Assembly (NCBI RefSeq): GCF_002210105.1
Contig: NZ_AQQU01000003.1
Span: 186,001 to 250,000 of the forward strand
Source of the DNA: Oceanicola sp. 22II-s10i
Lineage (GTDB): Bacteria; Pseudomonadota; Alphaproteobacteria; Rhodobacterales; Rhodobacteraceae
Length of the DNA stretch: 64,000 nucleotides
Direction of reading: 5' to 3'
The notes below the pieces were generated by a model. It saw only the letters and a list, made by a program, of their open reading frames with translations. It ran no database searches and had not been told where the DNA came from. Shown here in pieces: positions 1 to 7,539 of the stretch. Position 1 is the first letter of the stretch. Each line of letters starts with the position of its first letter. The position numbers and the translations under genes were made by a program.

Positions 1-42
1 ACGATGTTGCTGGGCATGCTCTATCTGCCCGCCCTGACCTGA
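1..42 (+). CDS. 3' end of an unidentified gene (partial)
   Basis: Reading frame 1 from the first base gives the last 13 residues of a protein, TMLLGMLYLPALT, then a TGA stop at 40-42. The hydrophobic tail would fit the end of a membrane protein, but this is too little to assign a family. The frame is accepted because it is open from the edge and nothing else competes for this stretch. The only intrinsic terminator on this strand lies 160 bases further on. Confidence 0.45.
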   Translation, partial: TMLLGMLYLPALT

Positions 43-202
43 GAGTTTCTGCCTGCGGTTTTCGTGTTTCCGGACCCCGCGCCGTCCCCCCGTGTTCCCC
101 AAGCGCGGTAGGTGCGCCCCCCTGGATCGCCTGTCCTGGATTGCCGGATTGCCTCATTCCCCGGCCGGGTCCGAAGTCCCCCACGGAAAACGCTTCTCCT
201 GA

Positions 203-238
203 CCGCCGCCTTCCGATCGGAAGTGCGGCGGTTTTTTT
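203..238 (+). terminator. rho-independent terminator
   Basis: The arms CCGCCGC (203-209) and GCGGCGG (225-231) pair. Inside them is a second perfect palindrome, CTTCCGATCGGAAG (210-223), so the whole forms one long stem. Seven T residues follow (232-238). This is a textbook intrinsic terminator for plus-strand transcription. It most likely ends the transcript of the partial gene at 1-42, or that of an unseen small RNA. Confidence 0.85.
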
Positions 239-289
239 ATGGGGTTCGCGCTTTGGGTGATGTCGCGCCTGTGCGGCGGTCAGGGCCGA

Positions 290-350
290 CGAGGGGGCTT
301 TGCCCCCTCGCGCTCCCCCAAAGTATTTGTGACCAGAAGAAGCAGGGGGG
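290..350 (-). repeat. repeated 3' element, copy A (downstream of the NifU-like gene)
   Basis: Read on the minus strand, this begins 18 bases after the stop of the Fe-S scaffold-like gene. It has a C run (345-350 on plus), the invariant core TGCTTCTTCTGGT, then CACAAATACTTT and a G run (315-319 on plus). A perfect 9-bp hairpin with a 3-base loop follows at 290-310 (CGAGGGGGC arm). Copies with the same layout lie at 22870-22948, 43434-43507 and 58006-58066. The function is unknown. The position suggests a 3'-UTR or termination role. Confidence 0.8.
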
Positions 351-368
351 CTGTGCGCCTGATGGGGG

Positions 369-824
369 TCAGGCGCAGTTGCTGCGGGCGGCGATGTCGT
401 CCAGTGCTTCGACCGTCGCGTCGAGGGCCAGGAGGATCGAGGCGTGACGGTTGCGATAGTCGCGGGCGGGGCGCAGCACTTCGAGGTCGGCAAAGGGGGC
501 GGGCGGCGTGGGGCCGTCTTCCTTGAGCATCCTGGCCAGCGCGTCGCGGGCGGCGCGAATCTCGTCCGGGGTGGCGCCGACGACATGGGCTCCGACGATG
601 CTGGCCGAGGCCTGACCGAGGGCGCAGGCGCGGACCTCCTGCCCGTAATCGGCGACCCGGCCGTCTTCCAGCTTCACGTCGACCGTTACGGTGGAGCCGC
701 AGAGCGGTGCGCGTTTCTTGACCGTGGCGTCGGCATCGCTGAGCCGGTCCTGCCGCGGAATGTCCGCCGCGAGCGCGAGGATGCGCGAGGAATACAGCTT
801 GATCAGGTCGCTTTCACCGGACAT
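369..824 (-). CDS. NifU/IscU-like iron-sulfur cluster assembly scaffold protein
   Basis: A 151-residue cytoplasmic protein of the IscU/NifU N-terminal scaffold type. The first cluster-ligand site is visible as APLCGS (Cys42) and the second as RACALGQASAS (Cys67). The third site, normally HCS in IscU, reads RHASILLALDAT (His127-Ala128), so the usual third ligand cysteine is replaced by alanine; a different cysteine sits near the C terminus (Cys150). It may therefore be a diverged scaffold or carrier. The ATG at 824 is chosen because GAAAGGAA lies just upstream; longer readings start without a ribosome site. It is divergent from hisI, and its 3' end carries repeat copy A. Confidence 0.8.
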   Translation of the reverse strand: MSGESDLIKLYSSRILALAADIPRQDRLSDADATVKKRAPLCGSTVTVDVKLEDGRVADYGQEVRACALGQASASIVGAHVVGATPDEIRAARDALARMLKEDGPTPPAPFADLEVLRPARDYRNRHASILLALDATVEALDDIAARSNCA

Positions 825-890
825 CGGGATTTCCTTTCGGGTCTGGCTCTTAGATAATGTGCCTTCCACGGGATGCAAAAGGTTTCGCAG

Positions 891-1250
891 ATGGCATTCG
901 ATCCGCGCACGCTGAAATACGACGCGAACGGGCTGATCCCCGCCATCGCCCAGGATGCGGGCAGTGGCGAGGTGCTGATGATGGCGTGGATGTCGGCCGA
1001 GTCGGTGGCCGAAACGCTGGCGACGGGGCAGGTGACCTACTGGTCGCGCTCCCGGCAGGAGCTGTGGCGCAAGGGCGAGACCAGCGGGCACCGGCAACGG
1101 CTGGTGGAACTGCGGGTCGACTGCGACCGGGACTGCCTGCTGATGCAGGTGGAACAGGAGGGGCCGGCCTGTCACACGAACCGGCGGTCGTGTTTCTATA
1201 CAACGGTGGATGACGGCGGCGAGACGGTGGTGATGGAGCCGATGGTCTGA
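891..1250 (+). CDS. hisI: phosphoribosyl-AMP cyclohydrolase
   Basis: Third step of histidine synthesis: opens the adenine ring of phosphoribosyl-AMP to give ProFAR. The protein has 119 residues, the length of the single-domain HisI that lacks a HisE fusion. The metal-site signature is clear: Asp77-Cys78-Asp79 and Asp81 in VDCDRDCLL, Cys94 in [10 protein letters not shown], and Cys101. The nearby motif [19 protein letters not shown] is also typical. The ATG at 891 is preferred over the in-frame ATG at 873 because AAAAGG sits about 8 bases before it and MAFDP is the usual family start. No other his gene is adjacent. Confidence 0.96.
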   Translation: MAFDPRTLKYDANGLIPAIAQDAGSGEVLMMAWMSAESVAETLATGQVTYWSRSRQELWRKGETSGHRQRLVELRVDCDRDCLLMQVEQEGPACHTNRRSCFYTTVDDGGETVVMEPMV

Positions 1251-1254
1251 GGGA

Positions 1255-2148
1255 CTAGAGGCCGACCATCCGGCGGATGTCGGCCGGGCGCGCGCCTTCG
1301 GCCCGGTATTTCGCGATGGCGCGGGCGTCGTCGCGTTTGGCAAGGCGTTTGCCGGTCTCGTCGCGGATCAGGCGGTGGTGGTGGTAGGCCGGGACCGGCA
1401 GGTCGAGCAGCCTGGCGATCAGGACATGCAGCGGGGTCGCCTCGTATAGGTCGTGGCCACGTGTGACCAGCGTGATGCCCTGCGCGGCGTCGTCCACGAC
1501 CACGGCGAGGTGGTAGGCGGTGCCCCAGCCCCGGCGGGCGAGAACGGCGTCGCCTATGGTGGCGGTCAGGGTGTCGGGGGTCACGGTGATATCACCCGTT
1601 TCGCCGTCCGGTCCTGCACCGGTTTCAGTGAAACCTACCGGACCGGTGAGGGCGGCGGCGCGGGCCATGTCGAGCCGGAGTGCGACGTCGCGCGGACGCG
1701 GGCCCGAGGGGGCGGCATCGGGACGGCAGGTGCCGGGATAGACGATGCCGTCCGGTCCGGTCATCGGCGCGCCCTCCTGCGGGGCGGAGGCGGCGGCGAG
1801 GATGTCGCGGCGGTTGCAGGTGCAGGGGTAGAGCAGGCCCATGGCCCAGAGGCGGTCGAGCGCCGCGTCGTAGGCGGGCTGGCGGTCGGACTGGCGCATC
1901 ACCGGTTCGGGCCAGCTCAGGCCGAGCCAGCGGAGGTCGTCGTAGATCTGCGCCTCCCACTCCGGTCGGGAGCGGTCGCGGTCGATGTCCTCGATCCTTA
2001 GCAGGAAGGTGCCGCCCGCCTCCCGCGCCATGTCGTGGGCGAGTATCGCCGAATAGGCATGGCCCAGGTGCAGCGGGCCGGTCGGCGAGGGCGCGAAGCG
2101 GGTTGCGAGCTCAGCTCCGCTTGGAGAGCCAGCGGGTCTGGCGCTCAT
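1255..2148 (-). CDS. gluQ: glutamyl-Q tRNA(Asp) synthetase
   Basis: GluQRS: a shortened GluRS-like enzyme that activates glutamate and attaches it to queuosine in the anticodon of tRNA(Asp). Its 297 residues cover only the catalytic fold; the anticodon-binding domain of GluRS is absent. The ATP-site motif FAPSPTGPLHLGH is at about residues 18-30 and the KMSKS-like loop KRLAKR lies near the C terminus. Cysteines in YPCTCNRRD and YPGTCRP form the expected zinc site. The start at 2148 overlaps the end of the upstream small membrane-protein gene by 38 bases, so the two are probably translated from one message. No better downstream start precedes the ATRFAPSPTG block. Confidence 0.93.
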   Translation of the reverse strand: MSARPAGSPSGAELATRFAPSPTGPLHLGHAYSAILAHDMAREAGGTFLLRIEDIDRDRSRPEWEAQIYDDLRWLGLSWPEPVMRQSDRQPAYDAALDRLWAMGLLYPCTCNRRDILAAASAPQEGAPMTGPDGIVYPGTCRPDAAPSGPRPRDVALRLDMARAAALTGPVGFTETGAGPDGETGDITVTPDTLTATIGDAVLARRGWGTAYHLAVVVDDAAQGITLVTRGHDLYEATPLHVLIARLLDLPVPAYHHHRLIRDETGKRLAKRDDARAIAKYRAEGARPADIRRMVGL

Positions 2149-2308
2149 GGATCACGAGCCATGCGAGCAGGATGAAGACCGGATGCCCCAGGCCCCCGGA
2201 CAGCAGGATCGCGGGCAGCCAGACGAAGAAGATCACGATCCCCAGGATCGGGCGCCCGGCGAGGAGGATGGCGAGCGGGGGAAGCAGGAGGGCGAGCAGG
2301 TACAGCAT
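2111..2308 (-). CDS. small YqaE/Pmp3-like membrane protein
   Basis: About 65 residues with two hydrophobic helices: LYLLALLLPPLAILLAG, then a short turn and the segment VFILLAWLV. The LLPPL motif in the first helix and the overall size resemble the YqaE/Pmp3 (UPF0057) family of small inner-membrane proteins, whose role is poorly defined. The ATG at 2308 is preferred because GGAG lies about 10 bases upstream and homologous proteins begin near MLY; an in-frame ATG at 2329 would add seven residues. Its 3' end overlaps gluQ, and trmFO lies just upstream on the same strand. Confidence 0.65.
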   Translation of the reverse strand: MLYLLALLLPPLAILLAGRPILGIVIFFVWLPAILLSGGLGHPVFILLAWLVIHERQTRWLSKRS

Positions 2309-2364
2309 GAGACGTGAACTCCGCAACATCGGGTCGGGTTCCCGATATGGGAAGCGGTCGCGTC

Positions 2365-3723
2365 TCAGGCAAGCGCCGCCTCGTCCGTCGCCGCGAGCCA
2401 GTCCTGCCAGGCCGCCTTGGCGCGGTCGGTGTAACCCTTGTAGCGGTCCTTGCGGCCCCGCCGTCCGCCGCGTACGTCCTCGAGCGGGCGGAACAGGCCG
2501 AAGTTCACGTTCATCGGCTGGAAGGTCTTGGCCTCGGCCCCGCCGGTGATGTGATGGATCAGCGCGCCCATGGCGGTGTCCTGCGGCACGGGCGGCAGCG
2601 GGCGGCCGAGGATTTCGGCGGCGGCAAAGCGTCCGGCGATCAGGCCCATGGCGGAGCTTTCCACATATCCTTCAACACCAGTCACTTGCCCGGCGAACCT
2701 CACGTTCGGGCGCGAGCGAAGGCGCATCTGGTCGTCGAGCAGGGTCGGCGAGTTGATGAAGGTGTTGCGATGGATCCCGCCGAGACGGGCGAAGCTGGCG
2801 TTCTCCAGCCCCGGAATCATCCGGAAAACATCGGTTTGCGCACCGTACTTCATCTTGGTCTGGAAGCCGACGATGTTGAACAGCGTGCCGAGTGCGTTGT
2901 CGCGGCGCAGCTGGACGACGGCGTAGGGCTTGTACTCGGGCCTGTGCGCGTTGGTCAGGCCGACGGGCTTCATCGGGCCGTGGCGCAGCGTCTCGCGGCC
3001 GCGTTCGGCCATCACCTCGATCGGCAGGCAGCCGTCGAAATAGCCCGCCGTCTCGCCCTCGTGGAACTCCGTCTTGTCGGCGGCGAGGAGGGCGTCGATG
3101 AAGGCCTCGTATTGCGGCTTGGTCATCGGGCAGTTGAGGTAGGCTTTCTGCTCCGCCTCCGTTTCGCCCTTGTCGTAGCGGCTCTGCGCCCAGACGACGT
3201 CCATGTCGATGCTCTCGGCATAGACGATCGGCGCGATGGCGTCGAAGAAGGCCAGCCGTTCGGCGCCGGTTTCCGCCTGGATCGCCTGCCCGAGCGCGGG
3301 CGAGGTCAGGGGACCGGTGGCGAAGATCCAGTGACCGTCGGTCGGCAGATCGGTGATCTCGCCTGCCTCGACGCGGACGTTGGGCAGGGCGGTCAGGCGT
3401 GCGGTGACGTCTTCGGAGAACGGGTCGCGGTCGACGGCCAGTGCGCCGCCCGCGGGCAGGCGATGGCGGTCGGCGGTCTGCATGATCAGCCCGCCCGCCG
3501 CGCGCATTTCCCAGTGCAGCAGGCCGACGGCGTTCTGTTCGTCGTCGTCCGAGCGGAACGAGTTGGAGCAGACCATCTCGGCCAGGTTGCCGGTCTTGTG
3601 GGCGAAGGTGGCGACCTGCGGGCGCATCTCGTGGATGACGACATCCACGCCCATGCGGGCGGCCTGCCATGCGGCCTCGGAACCGGCCATTCCGCCGCCG
3701 ACGATATGAAGCGTTTTCGACAT
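2365..3723 (-). CDS. trmFO: methylenetetrahydrofolate-tRNA-(uracil54-C5)-methyltransferase
   Basis: Folate- and FAD-dependent enzyme that makes 5-methyluridine at position 54 of the T-loop of tRNAs. The N terminus carries the FAD-binding motif [13 protein letters not shown]. The family block ending in [11 protein letters not shown] follows, containing the reactive cysteine region. The length of 452 residues is normal for the family. It lies upstream of the small membrane protein and gluQ on the same strand, so two tRNA-modification genes are close together. The ATG at 3723 is the only start compatible with the intact dinucleotide-binding fold. Confidence 0.96.
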   Translation of the reverse strand: MSKTLHIVGGGMAGSEAAWQAARMGVDVVIHEMRPQVATFAHKTGNLAEMVCSNSFRSDDDEQNAVGLLHWEMRAAGGLIMQTADRHRLPAGGALAVDRDPFSEDVTARLTALPNVRVEAGEITDLPTDGHWIFATGPLTSPALGQAIQAETGAERLAFFDAIAPIVYAESIDMDVVWAQSRYDKGETEAEQKAYLNCPMTKPQYEAFIDALLAADKTEFHEGETAGYFDGCLPIEVMAERGRETLRHGPMKPVGLTNAHRPEYKPYAVVQLRRDNALGTLFNIVGFQTKMKYGAQTDVFRMIPGLENASFARLGGIHRNTFINSPTLLDDQMRLRSRPNVRFAGQVTGVEGYVESSAMGLIAGRFAAAEILGRPLPPVPQDTAMGALIHHITGGAEAKTFQPMNVNFGLFRPLEDVRGGRRGRKDRYKGYTDRAKAAWQDWLAATDEAALA

Positions 3724-3762
3724 GCCCCGCGATCTAGGCGAAAGCGGGCGGTTTGGGAAGGG

Positions 3763-5073
3763 TCAGCGTTCGACCGGGAGGCCCGACGGCACGGTTTCCG
3801 GCACCCCGAGCCGCCCGTCGAGCGAGGCGGGATCGGTCAGCGCGCCGAGAAAGGCGATCAGGTCGGCGATCTGCGCGTCGGTCAGGCTGACCGGCGCGAT
3901 CTCGATGGATTCGGCGATGCGCATAAGTTCGTCGAAATCGTCCATCGCGCGCCAGTCGTCCGCCGTGCCGGGGGCAGAGGCCAGCCGCACCTGCGCGCGG
4001 TCATAGGCCGACAGGGACGCCATCGGGTCGAGGTGATGGCGCACGATGCCCTCCAGCGTGGCATAGGCGCCGTTGTGGCCGTAGGGGGCGGTCTCGGCCA
4101 CGTTGCGCAGGGACGGGGTGCGAAACCGGTAGCGATCCGTTTCCTCGCCCGAGACATAGGCGCGGCCGATGTCGGAATACCCGTCGGTGTCCTTGCCGGG
4201 CCCGAACTGCGGCAGGCCGAGCGCGTGAAAGCCGTGATCGGTCTGGAACGGGCCGGAATGGCAGCTGCTGCATGCGGCGTCGCCATAGAACAGGTCCATC
4301 CCGCGGCGCTGCGCCGGATCCAGCGCGTCCTTGTCCCCGGCAAGATAGGCGTCGAATGGACTGTCCGTGGCGCGGAACTCGTGGGTTTCGAACTCGGCCA
4401 GTGCGCGGGCGATGTCGCTGATATGCATGGCGCGTCCGTCGAGGAACGGGGCGAACCGCGCTGCATAGACGGGGTTGGCGGCGACACGGGCCGTGATCAT
4501 CGCCCAGGCCCCGTCGGGGCCGCCGATCCGCCCCTCGGCCACGGCATCGGCGATCGCGTTTTCGCCCGGTTGGCCGGCCATTTCATCCGGCGACTGCACC
4601 GGCATCAACGCCTGCGCCGCGAGCACGGTCGGCATCGGCCGTTCCAGGTCCCGTCCGGCGGGCATGCGTATGCCGAAGGGCGCGGCGGCGTCGCGCGCGG
4701 CCCGTCCGTCGTGAAACAGCACCGTGAACTCGTAGGCGCCGAGGTTGAACAGCGCCGAGGCATTCCGCGGCACCCGCGCCTGCGGCCTGTTCCGCACGGT
4801 CACACGCCGGTCAGGGCCGAGCGCGGTGCCGCCTTCGCCGATCGACAGCGACATGGCATCGCCGGTGGCAAGGCTGGGATGGTGGCAGGTGGCGCAGGAG
4901 ATGTTGAGATTGCCCGACAGCAGCGGATCGAAGAACAGGTCACGGCCCAGCAGGGCCAGTTCCAGGTCTGTCGGGGGGAAGTCCGAGTGGGTCACCGCAT
5001 TCGGTAGCTGTTCGGCCTGAGAGAGAGTGGCCTGGAGGGTAAGAATGCCGGCGGTGACCCACGCTCGTGTCAT
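3763..5073 (-). CDS. di-haem cytochrome c peroxidase/MauG-family protein
   Basis: Exported protein of 436 residues with an N-terminal signal peptide (about residues 1-20). It has two covalent haem sites: CATCH at 60-64, and CSSCH at 268-272. The sequence RFRTPSLRNV followed by PYGHNGA is typical of bacterial di-haem peroxidases and MauG relatives. These act in the periplasm, either reducing peroxide or oxidising a partner protein. No methylamine-dehydrogenase gene is near, so a MauG role proper is not implied. It stands alone, with an unusually AT-rich 190-bp upstream region holding two inverted repeats. Confidence 0.88.
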   Translation of the reverse strand: MTRAWVTAGILTLQATLSQAEQLPNAVTHSDFPPTDLELALLGRDLFFDPLLSGNLNISCATCHHPSLATGDAMSLSIGEGGTALGPDRRVTVRNRPQARVPRNASALFNLGAYEFTVLFHDGRAARDAAAPFGIRMPAGRDLERPMPTVLAAQALMPVQSPDEMAGQPGENAIADAVAEGRIGGPDGAWAMITARVAANPVYAARFAPFLDGRAMHISDIARALAEFETHEFRATDSPFDAYLAGDKDALDPAQRRGMDLFYGDAACSSCHSGPFQTDHGFHALGLPQFGPGKDTDGYSDIGRAYVSGEETDRYRFRTPSLRNVAETAPYGHNGAYATLEGIVRHHLDPMASLSAYDRAQVRLASAPGTADDWRAMDDFDELMRIAESIEIAPVSLTDAQIADLIAFLGALTDPASLDGRLGVPETVPSGLPVER

Positions 5074-5178
5074 TCAGCAATGTCCTGCATTACTAGCGCC
5101 TTTTTCCTAACAAAATCAAATGAGGCGAAAAAGGGTCAGAAGTGTAAAGAATTCGAACGAAAACGGAAACAATCGTGT

Positions 5179-5233
5179 AAGCAATTGAACTTGCTTTGGA
5201 ACATTGCGACTATTTCGTGAAGGTTAATAGTCG
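5179..5233. promoter_or_regulatory. inverted repeats upstream of the di-haem peroxidase gene
   Basis: Two perfect inverted repeats lie in the AT-rich spacer (5074-5265). The first is AAGCAA, six bases, TTGCTT (5179-5196). The second is CGACTATT, eleven bases, AATAGTCG (5207-5233). The spacer separates the end of the enoyl-CoA hydratase gene from the start of the peroxidase gene, both on the minus strand. Neither repeat has a T run, so operator sites are at least as likely as terminators. A possible minus-strand promoter (TTGATT, then TAGTAA about 18 bases on) lies nearer the gene. Confidence 0.35.
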
Positions 5234-5265
5234 AACCTGAAAAACGGACCTCAAAGCTAAGCGGA

Positions 5266-6051
5266 TTATTGCCGCCAGTCGGGCTTTCTCTTGGCGAGGA
5301 AGGCCTCAATTCCCTCATTGGTGTCCGTATCGAGCATATTCCGCACCATCACCTCACCGGTGAAGGCATAGGCGTCGTCCACTGTCATCTCGGCCTGGGC
5401 GTAGAACGCCGATTTCCCGATTCGCACCGCGCTGCCCAGTTTGCCCGCAATCGTTTCGGCCAGTTTCAGCGTCTCGGCCTCCAGATCCTCCGGCGGCGCG
5501 GTCCGGTTGATGAGCCCGAGGTCATAGGCGCGGGCGGTGTCGATGAATTCGCCGGTGGTCAGCATCTCGAAGGCCCGTTTGCGCGGGATGTTGCGGGACA
5601 GGGCGACCATGGGGGTGGAGCAGAACAGCCCGATGTTGACGCCGTTGACCCCGAAGCGCGTGCCCTCGGCCGCGACCGCCATGTCACAGGTGGCAACCAG
5701 CTGGCAGCCGGCGGCGGTGGCGATGCCGTGCGGCCGTGCGATGACCGGCTGGGGCAGGGTGCGGATGGTGCGCATGACGCGCGCGCAGCGGGCGAAGAGA
5801 TCGGCGAAGTAAGCCGCACCGCTATCCTCGGCCTGACGTCCGGCCTGCATCTCCTTCAGGTCGTGCCCTGCGCAGAACGCCTTGCCTGCGCCGGACAGGA
5901 TCACCACGCGGATGTCCCGGTCCTGCGCCAGGTCGTCCAGCCCGGACTGCAGCGCCGCCAGCATCGCGTCGGACAATGCGTTCAGCCGTTCCGGCGCATT
6001 CATCGTCAGATGCGCGATTGCGCCGGTGTCGTGACGTTCCAGAATTGCCAT
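5266..6051 (-). CDS. enoyl-CoA hydratase/isomerase family protein
   Basis: Crotonase-fold protein of 261 residues that probably adds water to, or isomerises, an enoyl-CoA. The oxyanion-hole segments are present as FCAGHDLKEM and HGIATAAGCQLVATCD, and the C-terminal FLAKRKPDW tail is common in this family. The exact CoA substrate cannot be read from the sequence. The ATG at 6051 is chosen for the strong GGAGGGAGG just upstream. It is divergent from a hotdog thioesterase gene 57 bases away, which fits a shared role in acyl-CoA metabolism. Confidence 0.9.
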   Translation of the reverse strand: MAILERHDTGAIAHLTMNAPERLNALSDAMLAALQSGLDDLAQDRDIRVVILSGAGKAFCAGHDLKEMQAGRQAEDSGAAYFADLFARCARVMRTIRTLPQPVIARPHGIATAAGCQLVATCDMAVAAEGTRFGVNGVNIGLFCSTPMVALSRNIPRKRAFEMLTTGEFIDTARAYDLGLINRTAPPEDLEAETLKLAETIAGKLGSAVRIGKSAFYAQAEMTVDDAYAFTGEVMVRNMLDTDTNEGIEAFLAKRKPDWRQ

Positions 6052-6108
6052 CTTGTGCCTCCCTCCGCTTTCACGGAACTCTATGCCGGCTAACGAGGGA
6101 GGGAAAGC

Positions 6109-6531
6109 ATGACGGTTCAGATGGATGCCGTGGCGCTCGAGGCGTTCATGGCGCGGGAGTTTCCGCAGGCTCAGCAGTATGTCGTGGACTCGGTGACCGA
6201 GCAGGGGATCGTCATGCGGCTGCCTGTGACCGACCGCCATCTGCGGCCCGGCGGCACCGTGTCGGGCCCGACGATGTTCGGTCTGGCGGATGTGGCCGTC
6301 TACCTGGCGATCCTTGCGCAGATCGGGCCCAAGGCGCTGGCGGTGACGACGAATTGCTCCATCGACTTCATGCGCAAGCCTGCGGCGGGTGTGGATCTGA
6401 TCGCGGAATGCCGGCTGTTGAAGCTCGGGCGGGTTCTGGCGGTCGGTGACGTGCTGATCCGGTCCGAGGGAACGGAAACCCCGGTCGCACGTGCCACGCT
6501 GACCTATTCGATCCCGCCCGAGCGGTCCTGA
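6109..6531 (+). CDS. PaaI-type hotdog-fold thioesterase
   Basis: A 140-residue single hotdog-domain protein expected to hydrolyse acyl-CoA thioesters. The PaaI-family core is visible as RPGGTVSGPTMFGLADVA (start of the central helix) and TTNCSIDFMRKP, followed by LLKLGRVLAVGDV. The start is supported by GAGGGAGGGAAA directly upstream. Divergent from the enoyl-CoA hydratase gene, so both may be driven from the short spacer. The substrate is not predictable. Confidence 0.87.
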   Translation: MTVQMDAVALEAFMAREFPQAQQYVVDSVTEQGIVMRLPVTDRHLRPGGTVSGPTMFGLADVAVYLAILAQIGPKALAVTTNCSIDFMRKPAAGVDLIAECRLLKLGRVLAVGDVLIRSEGTETPVARATLTYSIPPERS

Positions 6532-6547
6532 CGCCGCCGGAGGCGAT

Positions 6548-6579
6548 CCGCCGCGCCACCCTCGACCGGGGCGCGGCGG
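6548..6579. terminator. GC-rich hairpin between convergent genes
   Basis: A perfect 10-bp stem, CCGCCGCGCC (6548-6557) with GGCGCGGCGG (6570-6579) and a 12-base loop, lies between the thioesterase gene (plus) and the beta-barrel gene (minus). There is no T run on either side. Its place between two 3' ends suggests a bidirectional terminator or RNA end-protecting hairpin. Confidence 0.45.
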
Positions 6580-6595
6580 CGTTACGTTCAGTGGA

Positions 6596-7201
6596 TCAGA
6601 AGTCGATCCCGAGGGTGAAGGTGACCGTTTCCGGCCCGCCGTAGTCGTTGTCCTCGTAGAGGATCTTGCCATAGAAGCCGTTCGAGAAGGTGTAGACCGC
6701 CGAGGCTTCCCAGTAGACGCCGGTGCCGTCATCGCCGACCAGCGCGGCGAGTTCGAAGTTCTCGACCGGGGTCACGGCAAAACCGGCGGACACGTCGAAC
6801 GTCTCGTAGTCGAAGTTGTAGGCCACCGCGCCACCGACGCTGAGCATCTCGTTGACGGCGAAGGCGAGGGCCAGTTCGGCATCCGTCGAATCGTAGGTGT
6901 CATCGTAGATGTAGGTGGTGACGGTCGCGGCGACGTCGACCTGGCCCATGGTCAGGCCGTAGCCTGCATAGAGGTCGAATTCGACGTCGAACGGCCCGCC
7001 GTCGTCCAGGGTCGATGCCCAGACACCGGCGAAGAAGCCGTTGTAGCTGCCTTCGACATAGGCTTCGATCGTGTATTCCTCGCCGCCGCTGTAGACGGCG
7101 ATGTTCCCGGCTGCCCCGTAGGAAAACTCGACACTTTGCGCATTTGCAGGAGCGGCGAAGAGCGCCGCGCCCGCAACGGAAAGAGCGATCAGTTTGTTCA
7201 T
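6596..7201 (-). CDS. putative outer-membrane beta-barrel protein (TorF/porin-like)
   Basis: A 201-residue exported protein. The signal peptide runs to about residue 21 (AAPANA, then Q). The mature part is acidic and poor in lysine. It shows alternating polar/aromatic strands with many Tyr, Val and Thr residues and ends in phenylalanine (GIDF), the usual last residue of outer-membrane barrels. The pattern recalls the small TorF-type putative porins, but no specific function can be named. It is transcribed alone. Its leader contains a short hairpin (7266-7281). Confidence 0.7.
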   Translation of the reverse strand: MNKLIALSVAGAALFAAPANAQSVEFSYGAAGNIAVYSGGEEYTIEAYVEGSYNGFFAGVWASTLDDGGPFDVEFDLYAGYGLTMGQVDVAATVTTYIYDDTYDSTDAELALAFAVNEMLSVGGAVAYNFDYETFDVSAGFAVTPVENFELAALVGDDGTGVYWEASAVYTFSNGFYGKILYEDNDYGGPETVTFTLGIDF

Positions 7202-7539
7202 TGTGGTTGTCCCCTGTCACTTGAGTGCCAGTCGATATTGATCCGGCGGCGGAGAGAGGGAAGATCTTTCCTGACGGAAAGAGTGCGAAAGCCTGTTTTC
7301 TGGACATAATTTCGATGTATCGGCTGAATTATGATGCGGTTGCAGAAAGACGTGCTGCGCTGCGGAAAGGCCTTTGGGAGCGGCGCCCCCGCCAGTGTAT
7401 GGCGGTTCGCATTGGGGTATTTTGATACCTATTTTTTAAGTCATTGAAAATGCATGACTAATCCGGGGTCAATGCCCTTGACGGCGCAACTGAAATGCTT
7501 AGAACACCGCAATCCGAATTCCACGTCTCAGGAAGCGTC
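7202..7539. other. divergent intergenic region between the barrel-protein gene and rplM
   Basis: These 338 bases are AT-richer than the genes. Near the barrel gene lies a perfect inverted repeat CTTTCC, four bases, GGAAAG (7266-7281), which would be a small hairpin in the leader RNA or an operator. Near rplM lies the promoter candidate at 7478-7505. A 66-codon plus-strand open frame (7225-7425) crosses the region but has no family features or convincing ribosome site, and is not called. Confidence 0.5.
7478..7505 (+). promoter_or_regulatory. candidate housekeeping promoter of rplM-rpsI
   Basis: TTGACG (7478-7483) and TAGAAC (7500-7505) are spaced by 16 bases, with the rplM start 34 bases further on. 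TTGACG is a near-perfect -35; the -10 is weaker, as is common in this group. This would leave a leader of about 30 bases containing the CAGGAAG ribosome site. Confidence 0.45.

Larger units (their letters stand above)
43..368. other. intergenic stretch without a recognised gene
   Basis: These 326 bases separate the partial plus-strand gene from the convergent Fe-S scaffold-like gene. They hold a strong plus-strand terminator at 203-238 and a copy of the repeated 3' element at 290-350. The short open frames here have no recognisable product and look like GC-rich noise. No tRNA was found. The 160 bases between the stop codon and the terminator could be a long 3' UTR or a small RNA. Confidence 0.5.

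Noticed and set aside
2314-5007. 897-codon plus-strand open frame opposite trmFO and the di-haem peroxidase gene
   Set aside because: Composition is that of an antisense shadow in GC-rich DNA; both opposite-strand genes have clear families.
5136-5318. 60-codon minus-strand open frame in the AT-rich spacer
   Set aside because: Runs into the end of the enoyl-CoA hydratase gene, no ribosome site, no family features.
7225-7425. 66-codon plus-strand open frame upstream of rplM
   Set aside because: No ribosome site and no recognisable protein features; lies in a promoter region.
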